Shown one piece after another: positions 48,201-58,800 of a stretch of DNA of 64,000 nt. Every line of letters starts with the position of its first letter. Within the stretch, counting starts at the first letter, position 1. The notes beneath the pieces were generated by a model, which saw nothing but the letters and a program-made list of their open reading frames with translations, was not told the origin of the DNA and did not search any database. The stretch spans positions 756,001 through 820,000 of the forward strand of contig OZ020265.1 in NCBI GenBank assembly GCA_963971285.1, given 5' to 3'. Position numbers and translations under genes: made by a program. Origin of the DNA: Astropecten irregularis. Taxonomy: Eukaryota > Echinodermata > Asteroidea > Paxillosida > Astropectinidae.

Positions 48201-49978
48201 GTACGCACACTAGTATAACGTACTTTGCACTTGCAGCCTACGCCAAAAGTCAGACTTCGGCGAAAACGCAACTCCAAAATGAGCGTAAAATGTCCCAAAT
48301 TCAACTGAACGATAGAAGTGGCTGTAACATCCACCAAAACGTCTAAGGAAATTGCTTGGTGTCTACTCACAACCCATTGTGTCAAATTAACTTGAGATAA
48401 ACTTTCAACCATTATATAATTGCAGATTTTCTTCTTGGAACTTTTGCTGAAAAAACTTTCTTCAGTGGATGAGCCAAAACCTCAAGATGACATGCGCACT
48501 GACCTCTGGATGACCCAGCGTGGACCAATCATCGACGACGTAGGGCCAGGCTCGCTGTACTATCGCGCCAAACGTCTGGACGCAAAGTTTCGGCGAAAAA
48601 AGGAACGACGAGAAAGAAAGGACACAAATGTTTTATCTCAAGAGCAGAACTCGGACGCAATAATACAGAATTCGAGCAATTTTAACTCTTTCACCTACAA
48701 TGTTGGAAAGCACAGTGACATACAAATAGTTGAAAGTCAGGTGCGCAAACCAACTGCTATTTTGTGGACCGACAGTGATTCAACATCAAGCCATAACGTA
48801 AAGTCGGACATGCAACGGTCGTCTGTAAAAGGCGTTACATTTGAAAGTGAAAACCCACGGGATTGGAGCAGGTGACAAAAAAAAGGAATTTAAATAAAAT
48901 TGCGACTGTATTCGTAATGATACTCCTAGATTTTGATAACTCAAATTTTCAGAAATCCTCAACAAAATAATTTCAATGTCAAAGCTCTTGATTTTATCAT
49001 GGATGTGATTTTTGCCATTCTGCTTAAAATATTTATTTATAAAACAAGTATTTTTCCACTCATTTTCTTCTTAAACACATTTCTGCCTTTCTTTACAGAT
49101 ATTATGGACCCCAAGCGCCAACTGTATTTCCCAGTTTCCTGCATCTGAACCGCCGGTGTATTTCGCAGAGTACGGCGAGGGGTATAAGCGAGTCGATAGG
49201 AAGTGATCGGTGGGTGAGATCGGCTCCATCTACGGCGTCCACCTCTCACAAAATCACGGTCACACAGGACGGGCAACCGGAGGTACTTTCTCGGAGAAAT
49301 AAATGCCCCATACGGTTTTATTTATTTGTTATACATTTCCATGAAACAGGGCTGTGATTGTTCTTGAATAAAAACCCTGAAAACATAGCCCAAAAAACTG
49401 AAAATCATACACTTTTGTACAGGCAAAGTGAGGCCAAAAAACCTGAAATCAGGATTTTCTTCTGAAAAATCACATCCCTGATGAATTGTTGAGACATTAG
49501 TCAGATTTGAGCCTGAATTATTTTGATTTAAAACCAAATTTCTGTTTTGTTAACGTTGGGGCAATGCAATATGCAAATGTCAAAACTTCTGTCCACTAAC
49601 TTAACAAAAAACCTTGAAAAGCAAAGTGTGAAGTTGATCCATAGAATTTTTGAAGCAAATAATGTTTTTAAAGATACCTAATTATGAGAAACAAAATGTG
49701 GAAAACATCTTCCAGAAAATTCAATTTGGCAACTCTTGTGCAAAATTCAGTTGGAATTTTAAACTTTTGTTACATTACATTTTATGCATGAATACAGAAA
49801 TACAAAAACCTAATTAATTGCAAACAAAACAATGACTGAACTTTGACCTTTATCACTTTGACGCACCCAGGTTCAGGTTCTGAGGAAGCAATTCAGTGCG
49901 GATGAATACAAGGGACTGAAAGAAAGATTGCGCCTTCAAGAAAAGCGACACATGCGCTATCTGTGTTCACTCTGGTGA
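36231..49978 (+). CDS. CNBD2: Cyclic nucleotide-binding domain protein 2-like
   Basis: Ten coding exons: 36231-36403, 44764-44851, 45026-45168, 45722-45911, 46720-46908, 47290-47411, 47844-48043, 48426-48871, 49099-49282, 49871-49978. All phases agree and the stop is TGA. The first in-frame ATG is 36274, giving 599 aa, but the frame is open to the acceptor at 36230, so a 5' exon is probably missing. The N-terminal motif DIDSLLPWFKRKSELF matches the CNBD2 family. The first cNMP-binding domain runs from CEFRRYVTDDVIIKQG through FFVVLNGSISIYI to FGELALIDSASIRKAS, keeping the Glu and Arg of the phosphate-binding cassette. A second domain (FGNRLVQQGSEVSHVLFILRG to GPGDMIGDIEL) has lost the cassette Arg. 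The tail is basic and low in complexity (FRRKKERRERKD). The donor after 45911 (GTACGA) is weak. The role is likely cAMP sensing; the mammalian family member acts in sperm. Confidence 0.82.
36484..36834 (+). mobile_element. Family B MITE in the CNBD2-like intron
   Basis: Full length, starting 80 bases after the donor at 36404. Confidence 0.8.
37009..38400 (+). repeat. 88-bp minisatellite, about 16 copies
   Basis: The unit is exactly 88 bases in most copies and runs CCCTATGGCACATTCTG, TAACCCTAACCCCCTGGG, CATTTTGGCTAGGAACC, TTCCTGAATCTGCCAAAG and on to GTGCAGTAT. Copies differ by scattered substitutions. The right end (38280-38400) decays. It lies in the 8.4-kb intron of the CNBD2-like gene. 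The unit length is not a multiple of three, so long frames across it arise from stop-poor sequence. Confidence 0.95.
39457..39770 (+). mobile_element. Family A MITE, decayed
   Basis: Recognised by ATGGACAAAAATATCAAGG and the CAGTCATCTGTGAAA block. The right terminus is missing. Nested in the long-inverted-repeat element. Confidence 0.7.
40062..40210 (-). mobile_element. tRNA-like fold-back SINE, longest tRNA part
   Basis: On the minus strand it reads TGGCTCAGTTGGTAGAGC (A-box and D-arm), later GGCGGTTCGAATCTCGC (B-box and T-arm). The anticodon stem-loop is irregular, so it is a derived head and not a functional tRNA. Confidence 0.8.
40686..40710 (+). repeat. G-tract
   Basis: GGTGGGGGG continuing as an unbroken G-run of about 18. 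Confidence 0.85.
41068..41090. repeat. (TA)n microsatellite
   Basis: About eleven TA units; a second tract is at 41362-41383. Confidence 0.9.
43625..44112. mobile_element. Family I element with a nested fold-back insertion
   Basis: Same ends as at 23138. It is split at an AAACCAGG site by the 151-bp fold-back 43721-43871. Confidence 0.75.
43721..43871. mobile_element. Fold-back element nested in family I
   Basis: GGGGTCCATTTCACAAAGGT and TGCTTTGTGAAATCGGCCCC form the ends. The interior has repeated GACTAGTCCTA and TAGGACTAGTC blocks. Confidence 0.78.
44349..44713 (+). mobile_element. Family A MITE next to a CNBD2-like exon
   Basis: Full length. It ends 50 bases before the exon at 44764, so it supplies sequence close to the branch-point region of that acceptor. 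Confidence 0.83.
45921..46090. mobile_element. GC-rich fold-back element G beside a CNBD2-like exon
   Basis: Begins AATAGACCGACCCATTAAGC 10 bases after the exon end at 45911. Same order of CCAAT box, GCGCGCG palindrome and CCCACGTGGG as the other copies. Confidence 0.78.
46475..46622. mobile_element. Family J fold-back in a CNBD2-like intron
   Basis: GGCCGATTTCACAAAGATTT to TTTCGCGAAATCGATC, with GTGACATCACACTTTGCTTA inside. Confidence 0.68.
46990..47095 (-). mobile_element. tRNA-like fold-back SINE in a CNBD2-like intron
   Basis: Decayed copy: AAAATTGACTGG, then a reversed B-box variant and GCCAACTGAGCTATC. Confidence 0.72.
47440..47820 (+). repeat. Tandem duplication in a CNBD2-like intron
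   Basis: Two copies of about 190 bases (starts about 47440 and 47630), each with GGGAAACATTCC and CCTCCAAACCAATGAAC. A third related copy is at 41090-41340 inside the long-inverted-repeat element. Confidence 0.75.
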
Positions 49979-50784
49979 CAAAAAGTAGTTCCTGATGAGC
50001 TTGTAGGGATGCGGATGGACACAAGTTGGTTGGGATTGGAGGGTTTGGGGGCAAGGCTTGAGACATGGGAGACTGTATTTCGGCATAATTTTTGAGGCAT
50101 GTTTGGGGAAGGGGGTCAGCAGTGGGGTGGGGTTGGGCAATGGGGAGGGGTCAAAACATGGGAAGGGGTTAAGGGGGCATGGTCATTCTCAATTCAGAGG
50201 AATGTATTGGTTAAATTGTTATAACTTCCACTCTTATTAACCCTAACACTAACCCTCACCCTCTGCACCAATCACACAATAGCTGCTTACCACACATTGC
50301 CACAGTCTCCACAAGGGGACTGGATCATTAAACATGCATTACCACAAAAAACTCACTGTGGTGTACTACTGTGGTATTTAAGATACAACACTTACCACAA
50401 AAAAAAAGTTTGGTAATCTGGTATGCAGGATGGTTAGGGTTAATGGATGGTTACCCAGGTTTGAAGAACAACAAACAAACAGGCAGACAAACATGCACAC
50501 AGTTTCAAAACTAAGAAAATCCAACGACGATCCACAAATGGCATCAACTTATGGCATGAAGTTAATACTTTATTAAACTACGAGTTAAATAATTGTGACA
50601 ATAGTCATAGCATTAGAAAACATTGGTAAAATCACTGTTGTTCAATTTTAGACATTAACTAAAAAGGAAGATCTTTAGACACGTGGTGACTAATTTATCA
50701 ACAAAATAAAATGCATTGGAATGTTGGACTTGGAACGTTTTGATATTGTATTAAGCATGAACCAGATGTACATGTATAGTGGCA
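49979..50784. other. 3' flank of the CNBD2-like gene
   Basis: A G-rich stretch (50030-50180) is followed by AATAAA at 50705, the first clear poly(A) signal. Nothing else recognised. Confidence 0.4.
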
Positions 50785-50940
50785 CTGGCTGGATTTCACA
50801 AAGCACTAAGATTAAATCTTAAGTTGAGTTTTAGACTTGTGAGTATCACCATAGTGAATATTGTAACATCACACTTTACTTAGCAATTAGGATTGATTCT
50901 ACGCTAAAGATCAATCTTAGTTCTTTGTGAAATCAGCACA
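50785..50940. mobile_element. Family J fold-back
   Basis: GGATTTCACAAAGCACTAAG and CTTAGTTCTTTGTGAAATC are its inverted ends. Confidence 0.75.
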
Positions 50941-51066
50941 CTTTCAGGTTCAATGAACAACCCAATAAAATAAGTTTTTAACCAAATCTATTGTAAATAG
51001 TTCTTTATGTTCAAATGTGTGCTTCGTTTATGAGAGAGTTTTGAAGTAGAGAAACAACATGACTTA

Positions 51067-51425
51067 AATGGCATGTACAACATTGGTAATAAACCAAAAC
51101 AGAAATGTTCACAGATTTAAATATAACTTTCAGGGTATGAAGATGGTGCTGGTAGAAACATACCGTTGAAATATTTCCACCTGAAATGGTGTATTTACAC
51201 AGAAAGAGTAAAACCAAACAGCAAAACATGTTTGATCTTGGCAAGATCAAAAATCCTTCTTTATGTCAAATGAGAAAAATTGATTCGGATTTTTGCTAGT
51301 TTCATGTGACTCAGATGTCTGATTGAGCTCAAATTTTCACACACTTATTATTTCATGTACATGCTGGATTAGACAAAGTGTGGGTGCTGTTCTGTGGCCT
51401 TTACCAATGTTGTACACACCCTTCA
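51067..51425 (+). mobile_element. Family B-variant MITE
   Basis: Same subfamily as the copy at 33866: ends GTACAACATTGGTAATAAACC / CCAATGTTGTACAC, centre GATCTTGGCAAGATC. Confidence 0.8.
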
Positions 51426-51475
51426 AGACAGGCTGCCTAGCCCTATAACCATAACTGATGGTCTCTTGTCAGTAG

Positions 51476-51637
51476 CAGTGGCGTCGCCAAGGGGGAAAAC
51501 CTCGTGCCCTCCGCTTGCCCCCCCCATTTGAGATTTGAGTTGGTGAAAAAAAATATAATATATAAAAAGTTTGCCCCCAAACAATTGCTTGTGCTCCCCT
51601 TGTGCCCCCCAGACTCAAAAGTCTGGTGACGCCACTG
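51476..51637. mobile_element. hAT-type MITE (162 bp)
   Basis: Ends CAGTGGCGTCGCCA and TGGTGACGCCACTG are inverted repeats. The flanking 8-bp duplication GTCAGTAG is perfect (51468-51475, 51638-51645). No coding capacity. Confidence 0.85.
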
Positions 51638-51775
51638 GTCAGTAGGGACTTGAATGGGTACCCAGTCTACATCAAGGCAATGAATGCCTCCCCTATCACG
51701 TAGAAAAACCATTCCTTTACAATCATACAAAGTAATGATCATTGATCTCCATACAGTACAAGCCAGACTACAATG

Positions 51776-52052
51776 CAGGGCTCGAATTTTGTGGAAAAAA
51801 GCACTGGACAGCAGGTCTAGTAACTGAAGCATTTTACTGTACTTTTTACACTAGACCTATGGCATTCATGTACATAGGAAAACCATAAATTGTTTGCAAT
51901 ATTGTGTCCAAAATCATCAATTTTATAGGAACCATTTTATTTGGTCAAAGAAAACAAAATCACTAGACAGCAGGACTAGTGTAGTACACACTTTACTAGA
52001 CCAACACTGAAATCACTAGACTTGGTCCTCTGTCTAGTGGATATTTCGAGCC
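51776..52052. mobile_element. hAT-type MITE (277 bp), right end trimmed
   Basis: Begins CAGGGCTCGAAT and ends TTTCGAGCC, lacking the last bases of the expected inverse. The 8-bp duplication CTACAATG is perfect on both sides (51768-51775, 52053-52060). Internal CTAGAC/GTCTAG motifs recur. Confidence 0.7.
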
Positions 52053-52344
52053 CTACAATGGGTACCCAGTCCATGTGTACATACACAATATATTTCTCTA
52101 TCCCTGTAAATGACACAATGCATTGGTTTTGTTTCAAGTCATAAACCTTCACGTACACCGAACTACAGGAAGTGACACAAATCACATATTTGATCATTTC
52201 CTTTCCACAAGCCACTACATAATGATGTCATGTTCATGTGAAAACAACCAAAAAGAGATTTTTTACCACTTATTACTACCTTTTTATGAGTATTCTAAAA
52301 AGTTTAGAGTTTTTTAAAGAGATGCGTTCATGACAGTAAATTCT

Positions 52345-52435
52345 TGATAGATTGATCCATTAAGCCCCGCCCCATTTGTCTCTGACCAATCACAGCCGTG
52401 GCTTATGTCCGACACGCATTCAATAAATTCCAGAG
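52345..52435. mobile_element. GC-rich fold-back element G, left half
   Basis: ATTAAGCCCCGCCCCATTTG and GACCAATCACAGCCGTGGC are kept; the GCGC palindrome and right half are lost. Confidence 0.65.
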
Positions 52436-52439
52436 ATGC

Positions 52440-53050
52440 CGCCAGAATTTCATTATTTTTTCAAAATCCCGATTTCTGGTTCAGATTTAAAAAGATTCCA
52501 TTTCATCCATTTTGTTGAACTTGATTAATCTGCTTCAAACCAAAAATCACGATTTCTGGAAAACTGACTCGGTAAATTGCAAATTTTCCTCTGTAAAATG
52601 GAATTTCATTGAGACAAACCAAAGTCCATCTCCTCCTAACATTCATGTTCCATATATACGAGTATACATTTATGTACATAAATTATTAACTATATTTTGC
52701 ATCATGGTAATATTTAATAATTAATATCACAATCATACCATGTAACATACCTATCCCCACAATAATATTTTATACAATTATACACCTGTTATCACATTGT
52801 AGTACATGTTCCACTTTACAAATATTGCTTTCGCCAAATTTCCACCGACTAGACAAGTAGACAATAACATTTATCTCGGAACATAATGTAAGGTTACAAA
52901 TTTGACACCAAAATATGAATTTGACATTATATTAAGTTCTACAATGTTTCTACACTTGGCGATGGCACATGATCACTCACGACTTTCACAAGATTAAAAT
53001 GTTTGTTTTGTACAATATTCCCCAAGATTGTTTGTTAACACTGGTGACAC
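52440..53050. other. Intergenic, nothing recognised
   Basis: AT-rich; could include the distal 3' UTR of RNASEK on the minus strand. Confidence 0.4.
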
Positions 53051-53051
53051 T

Positions 53052-53245
53052 TTCATGGAGCTGCAACAACAATGCCCTTTTAACATGAAAAGTCTTTGGT
53101 GTTGTTTTGGTTTGTGATCTAGTTTTGCTACAATTTGCTACACATTTTAATCATGTGGGATTTTGGTGGGCCGTCTAAACTTTATTCAGGGAAGGTTTTT
53201 CATGCTTAGGAAAATTTTGGAACTGAAGCAGCTCTATGAAAGGGT
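53052..53245. mobile_element. Family D-variant element, decayed
   Basis: TTTCATGGAGCTGCAACAAC at the left and AGCAGCTCTATGAAAGGG at the right. Downstream of RNASEK. Confidence 0.5.
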
Positions 53246-53259
53246 AAATTTTGTTAACA

Positions 53260-53413
53260 ACCTTCCTGAATCTGCAAAAGTCCAACGCTGTGCAGTATCC
53301 CTATAAATGGCACATTCTGTAACCCTAACCCCCTGGGCATTTTGGCTAGGAAGTTAGAAACCTTCGTGAATCTGACAAAGTCCAACACTGTGCATTATTT
53401 CTATGGTACACTT
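53260..53413 (+). repeat. Isolated 1.6 units of the 88-bp repeat
   Basis: Contains CCTTCCTGAATCTGCAAAAG, CACATTCTGTAACCCTAACC and a second, more decayed partial unit. It is downstream of RNASEK, far from both arrays. Confidence 0.85.
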
Positions 53414-53984
53414 CTTTAGACCAAGACCATAATGGACCAGCAAGACTCAAATATAATTATGTTCCTGAAATCTGTCCCAAGTCCTTCAAAAACCTACAAA
53501 ATTGTCAATGGATTTGGATGGACTTGGGATGGTTAATGTTTTAAGATAATTTTAGCTTAAATATTTTTAGGTTTAAAGTTTATGTAATAATATTATCTCC
53601 CCCATTTAAACAATATCTGTGGGGAAAAGAGATTAATTTGTTTCAGAGAAAAAGAGGTCAAATCTTAGAGAAACAGGACATGATTTGAGGCATGCTGCGT
53701 AAGATTCCTAGTCCTAGATCTTCTTGAGGGTCTAACTGTCATCCAAGATCACTCCTGATGCCATCTCTGAATCCCTGTTTCCCGATCGTTTTCTTGGACG
53801 TCACCAACATCGTTCTGAGGGCCGATGATCAAATAGAATTTGCATAAACTCGACAATACTCCTGATTGTGCTGGCGTGGTTAAATTCTCATTACTTTTGG
53901 GTGCTTGGGATACCAACCCATGGTTCAATTTGATTCCTGGATGCTGGTAGGGAGATTTTCCGGATGGCTTGGAGGTGAAAGTGT

Positions 53985-55194
53985 TTAGCTGATGCTGTAC
54001 TGCTCTTTGTTGTTTACTCGAAGCTGCCAAACCGAGAACAATAAGAAAAAAACGTAGACGCCGGCCGCGATGAAGCAGTTGTTAGAGACTTCGGTGTAAG
54101 CCTCTTCCAAGTTTTCCTGTGTGAGATTGACGTTCGGTTTGTGGGCGACGTCTTCAAGTAAAGCGACTGAGTTAGCTCGGAAAAAGATCCCTAGCAGGAT
54201 CTGGTGGAAACAAAAGCACAAGACAAAACCAAAAAACTCCATAAGAAATTGTAGCTTGAGGGGGAAATAAATAGTGACCATCTAATCATTTTCAAAAACT
54301 TATTGTATTACCCAGAATTTATATTTCACAATTTCACCTTGAACCTACATTATCTTACCAATCCAAAATTGCTGACGACAACTGAACACCACTAGTTTTT
54401 ACTGGAAAGAATTCCACTGATGACCATTACGGAAAAAGTCCTCTCCTCTTAGAGTTAACTTGGGCCAGACACAATTATATTTTTGTTTCCGGTTACATGG
54501 TGAAAAAAAAGAGGGTCGGTAGGTAGGAAAAAAATTTTATTTTATGAAAAAAATGTTATTTCCGTATAGGGCCTACTAAAATTGTAACCTAATTTTACCA
54601 TGCCAAACAGGTGTAAAGGGTTCCGATGAAACAATAAAACACATAAGAAATAATTTTTCTTAACTTTCTTATTCAAATCTTAATAAAAATCACGTTTATT
54701 TTATTCAATCTATGGTGCACTTTGTTTAAGTTTCTGTAGCGAAAAACTATTGATGTCAAAAGCCGGGTCTATCGTATGCGTACCACCACCACCGCAATTT
54801 TGTATCGCGTACGTACCGCTGCCCGGACGTGGTCGGTCCACGGTCCGTCCAAGCGCTACTTCACCGTGCATGCCACATACACACATCATACGCACGTGGT
54901 TGAGACTTTCGCTGCGCTGGTGCACTTTGCGCGGAGTACCAGTAGGCCTATCATGCATGGGAAATTCAATGGCATGGCGTGTGCGATGATTGTTTACATC
55001 TAATGTACATGTACATGTACAACTTACCATGGAGGAAGGAATGGAAGAAATACAATAAGAAAATTTATTGACGGGCAGTTCGGAAATGTTAGACGAAATA
55101 AATAACCCAAAATACTCACCAACATTACCAATCCCCATGTACTCAGTACGGAACAGCAAGCAGACAGCTTCGGTCCACAGATTTTCAACGCCAT
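53985..55194 (-). CDS. RNASEK: Ribonuclease kappa (RNASEK)
   Basis: Two coding exons on the minus strand, 55194-55120 (25 codons) and 54200-53985 (71 codons plus stop), joined in phase 0 through a good GTGAGT donor and a CAG acceptor. The product is 96 aa, close to the 98 aa of the short vertebrate form. It starts MALKICGPKLSACCSVLSTW, with the CGPKL-AC and STWG signature. Transmembrane segment 1 runs to LILLGIFF. The hydrophilic middle ends YTEVSNNCFIAAG, and a second transmembrane segment reaches VWQLRV, followed by a basic tail. The family was described as an endoribonuclease and is now also known as a membrane subunit of the V-ATPase proton sector. An in-frame ATG 13 codons upstream (55233) exists, but the inner one matches the family start. 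It is divergent from the PLEKHF gene at 55885. Confidence 0.97.
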
Positions 55195-55884
55195 TTCGAT
55201 CGTATTTTGCTCCTTATCCGCAGCGAAATCCACCTATTTTTCACAGTATCAGCTTGTTCCTGTGTTGAACATCTATAATAACGATCCGAACACAAGATTA
55301 CGTCTGTAAATGACGAATAATTCTTGCCAAATGCAAGCAATATTTTCAGTGGGCCTAGTCTAGTTTTTGGTCACAAGCAATCTTAGCAGTCAGTCATGTG
55401 ACCATCAGATTAATGTATAATCCATCCAGTAGCAGTTTGTGTTATAGTTAGTCTCTGTTCAAGTCATTGTATTCTCTGCTACAAAGCACGAGTAATGTAT
55501 GGAAAATGAGGTGCAAAAATTATGTGCCTTGTTGAAAGTCTATGACACAGGAAACCTACTGCTGGAACATGGAGTCTACAGAAGACGTTTTTATTTGCTT
55601 TAATGAATTACGTCATCGTATTAAGTTATAATAACTTCAAAATTCATATCTTATTTAAAGCTATTAATGACTAAAATAATATTTATTGGATTGAAATAAT
55701 ATTTAACTTAATTTACAAGTTGTAAAGGAGTACTGTTTCGAAAATAAACAAAATTTATTTACTTTGTTTTGTCATGGTCTTTCAATGTCTTGATCCTGTA
55801 ATACCATACACAATTTACAGTACAAATTACAAAGCACCAGACTAAATCCGCCTCCCATGCAATGTGTTGACACAAAATATAAAA
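55195..55884. promoter_or_regulatory. Divergent RNASEK / PLEKHF promoter interval
   Basis: The two start codons are 690 bases apart on opposite strands with no repeat recognised between them. Such head-to-head spacing usually means a shared promoter region. No TATA box is evident for either gene; a TTACGTCA CRE-like motif is near 55608. Confidence 0.5.
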
Positions 55885-58800
55885 ATGGTGGATCGTCTTG
55901 GTAAGTAATTTTCACTTCCGATATTTTTGAGTGACTTTTTGGCACTGATATTTCGCTTTTGTTGGTTTCTGGCTGGAAAAGACAATGGAGGTTTAAGTAT
56001 AGCTTTTATCTGTGTTATTTCTGAGTCGTGAGATTCGTCATGAGTGATTTTACTGCCAGTTAAAAAATACTGTCTGAGTTTAAATTGAACGAATGTGATG
56101 ATAGAATTTAATACACTGTACACACAGTCACAGTGCAGTGACAGTGTTTCCATTTTTATTCGTACTTGATTGGGTGCAGCATCGTTCGATATTTTTTGAT
56201 GTGTAATTCCAATTCTAAGGTGCGGCAACCCTTTTCCTGCAAATGAATCGTTTAACTTTCACACAAGATGACAAATGAGAGTAAATGTTTGTGAAGATTT
56301 GGCAAGTTAGGAAAGAATTTTAAAAGTACCAAAATAAATGTCGCAATTTTGTTATTTTGTTGTTAATTAATTGTCATGATTAAAAATAGGAAATTGTGGT
56401 ACACAATGGGAGACTTTTGGAGAGTCAGTTTTGAGTCAACAGCGCACGCGCAAACCATGCTTGCGCAATTGTGAGCATGCACGCGTTGTATTGCGCGTGC
56501 GCTGTTGACTCAAGACCGACTCTCCAAAAGTCTCCCATTGCACAGCGAAAAATCCCTTACACGAATTGGCACGAAACGGCAGCAAGAGGGCGTCACGATC
56601 ATCTCATTATGTGACGTCATCGCACTGACCAAATGGAAGTTTTCATGAATGAAACGGACGCGCATGGGCACATACTCAGCGATGCCCACTCTAACCATAG
56701 TTACTTCGACAGACCTCGCCACGATCTTTCGAATGGTACCAAAAACATACAAATTCGTACATTTCTTCGACCTTTTGACCATTTTTGGTGGTGTCACCCG
56801 ACGTTCGAGAACTCACGGACACCGCGATCGTATTTGAACTTTGATGAGCTGTATTTTTGTTGTCATTTTACCGCGAAACCGCGCCACCGTCTGAGTGTGA
56901 TTGTTGGGTCGTTGAATATTCATATAACATGTGTTGGGTCTATTGGTTGTGTATGCTGATTGCGCCACATGAATATGCATAGAATTGCATGGTCACCCGG
57001 AGATGTCGTACGGCCGACTGTTGATCGCTGGGTAGTCGTACACCGCGTGTGTTTGCATAGGCACATCGCGTGATGCGTGCTCCGAACGTGCCTGCAACTG
57101 CCCTGCGTGCGTGCGTAACGGGATGGGCCAGCACATGGTTTCCGTGACGTCACGAGCACGGCCTCGCGCGTTGACCAATCAGCTTTTCACACACGGCACT
57201 GTTTCCATCCGTGTTACAGAACATATGGGGAATTTTTCGCTGTGCATTGAATTGCTCTAGTTTGGTAAATACAGACAAAAGGGTAAAATATTAGGAATGC
57301 TTTCCTATATCAAATTAATTGTTAGGCATATTCGTTATTTGTTTGAAATTGAAATTATGAACATAATTTGTACATTTGTTTGTACTTGGATTTTGTGTAC
57401 ATATTCTCTTATCTCGGTCGGACATCCTGGCTTTTTTGGTCACTGAACAATGCTTCATGCTTGACAATGTGGCTGGAGTGAAAACAAGCACACGTAGCAC
57501 AATGCGCTGGTGTGTGCTTTATAAATTGTGCTTCTGAACACAATAAGTGACATATTGCCGACTAACAGAATATGAATTAATTTGTAATTTTGTACATTAT
57601 TTGCACTTGAACTTTTGTTCATTTTCCCTCATCATTGACATTAATAAAATAGATCGTAAAATGAAGATAACAATATGTAAACAATAATGGTGTATGACTT
57701 GTGCGGTTTTGTACTTGTTGCTTTCTGTTAGTATAATCCAAAGAAATGATTACCCTATAAAACAAAAATGGAAAAGAAACAGATAAGGAATAAGAAAGTA
57801 CCAGTATAAGTAAATAAGTATTAAAATGAATAAGAATAACAAATTCTTATGATTTTGTTACTCAGTAGCTATTTTTACAAAGCGCAATGTCCAATGAAGT
57901 GCGCCCTCTTTTGATTGTTTTTACGTACATGTTCTACTTTTTTGCTGCTGTGTATACAAACATGTACGAAAGTCTTTCATAATGTTTCGGTAATTCCTAG
58001 GGCTGTAAGTTTACGAATAAATTTGTAACCGGTTACCCGTCTGTTCTTCGGTTACGGTTACGATTACCCATATAACAAAGAAAAACAAAGAAATAGTAAG
58101 TTGGGGTCTTTTAGGAACTTGGTTGACAACATTCTTTTGTCACAACATTTGGCAGTGGTAGACATATAGCAAAATGTCTGGCCTTTGCTTTGCATAAGCC
58201 TGCTGGTCCAATTTTCAAAATATCATTGACATTTTTTCTTTGTGAACTCTAGAAGTGTCTATGTTTCAAAAAGAAGAGGCCATTAAAAAGATACTTTTCG
58301 ATTAACCTAACTGGGAAAATGTACCCGGGTACCCTTTTGAACGGTCGGTTAACCGGTTAACCGGATACAAACTGCAGCCTTAGTAATTGCAAACCTCCAA
58401 GCAGCATTTGATTTACATGTACCCAGTAAATATTTCATGTTAACGTGTTTAACTGTAAAAATCCTTTACATTTTTTTCAACAGGAATTTTTGGAAAGTCT
58501 TGTACACAAAAATTGGGAGTTAAGGATGATGTTCGGACAGTTCAGTTTAGGCCTTATTCATGGCCAATCTATTTTTGTCACCTTCCTTGTATACCCTTCG
58601 GTAAAGATAACACTGATTCTAAAAAGAAAACGGGTACCAGACTATTTTGAATCCAAGCCTCGGTTTGATTGCACTGCTTCGAAAGTCGAATGCAGGATGG
58701 ATGCACTGTGAATAAAGCCTACATGTAATTGTATATAGTCAAATGTTCGGTATAGCTGTCTTCGTTATATCAGCGTTCCACTGTACAGGATTCTTTGTGT

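Noticed and set aside
51443-51832. 129-codon minus-strand frame
   Set aside because: It crosses two hAT-type MITEs and their boundary, so it is not a gene.
54710-55159. 149-codon minus-strand frame across RNASEK exon 1 and its intron
   Set aside because: It is in a different frame from the clear RNASEK exon and has no recognisable content.
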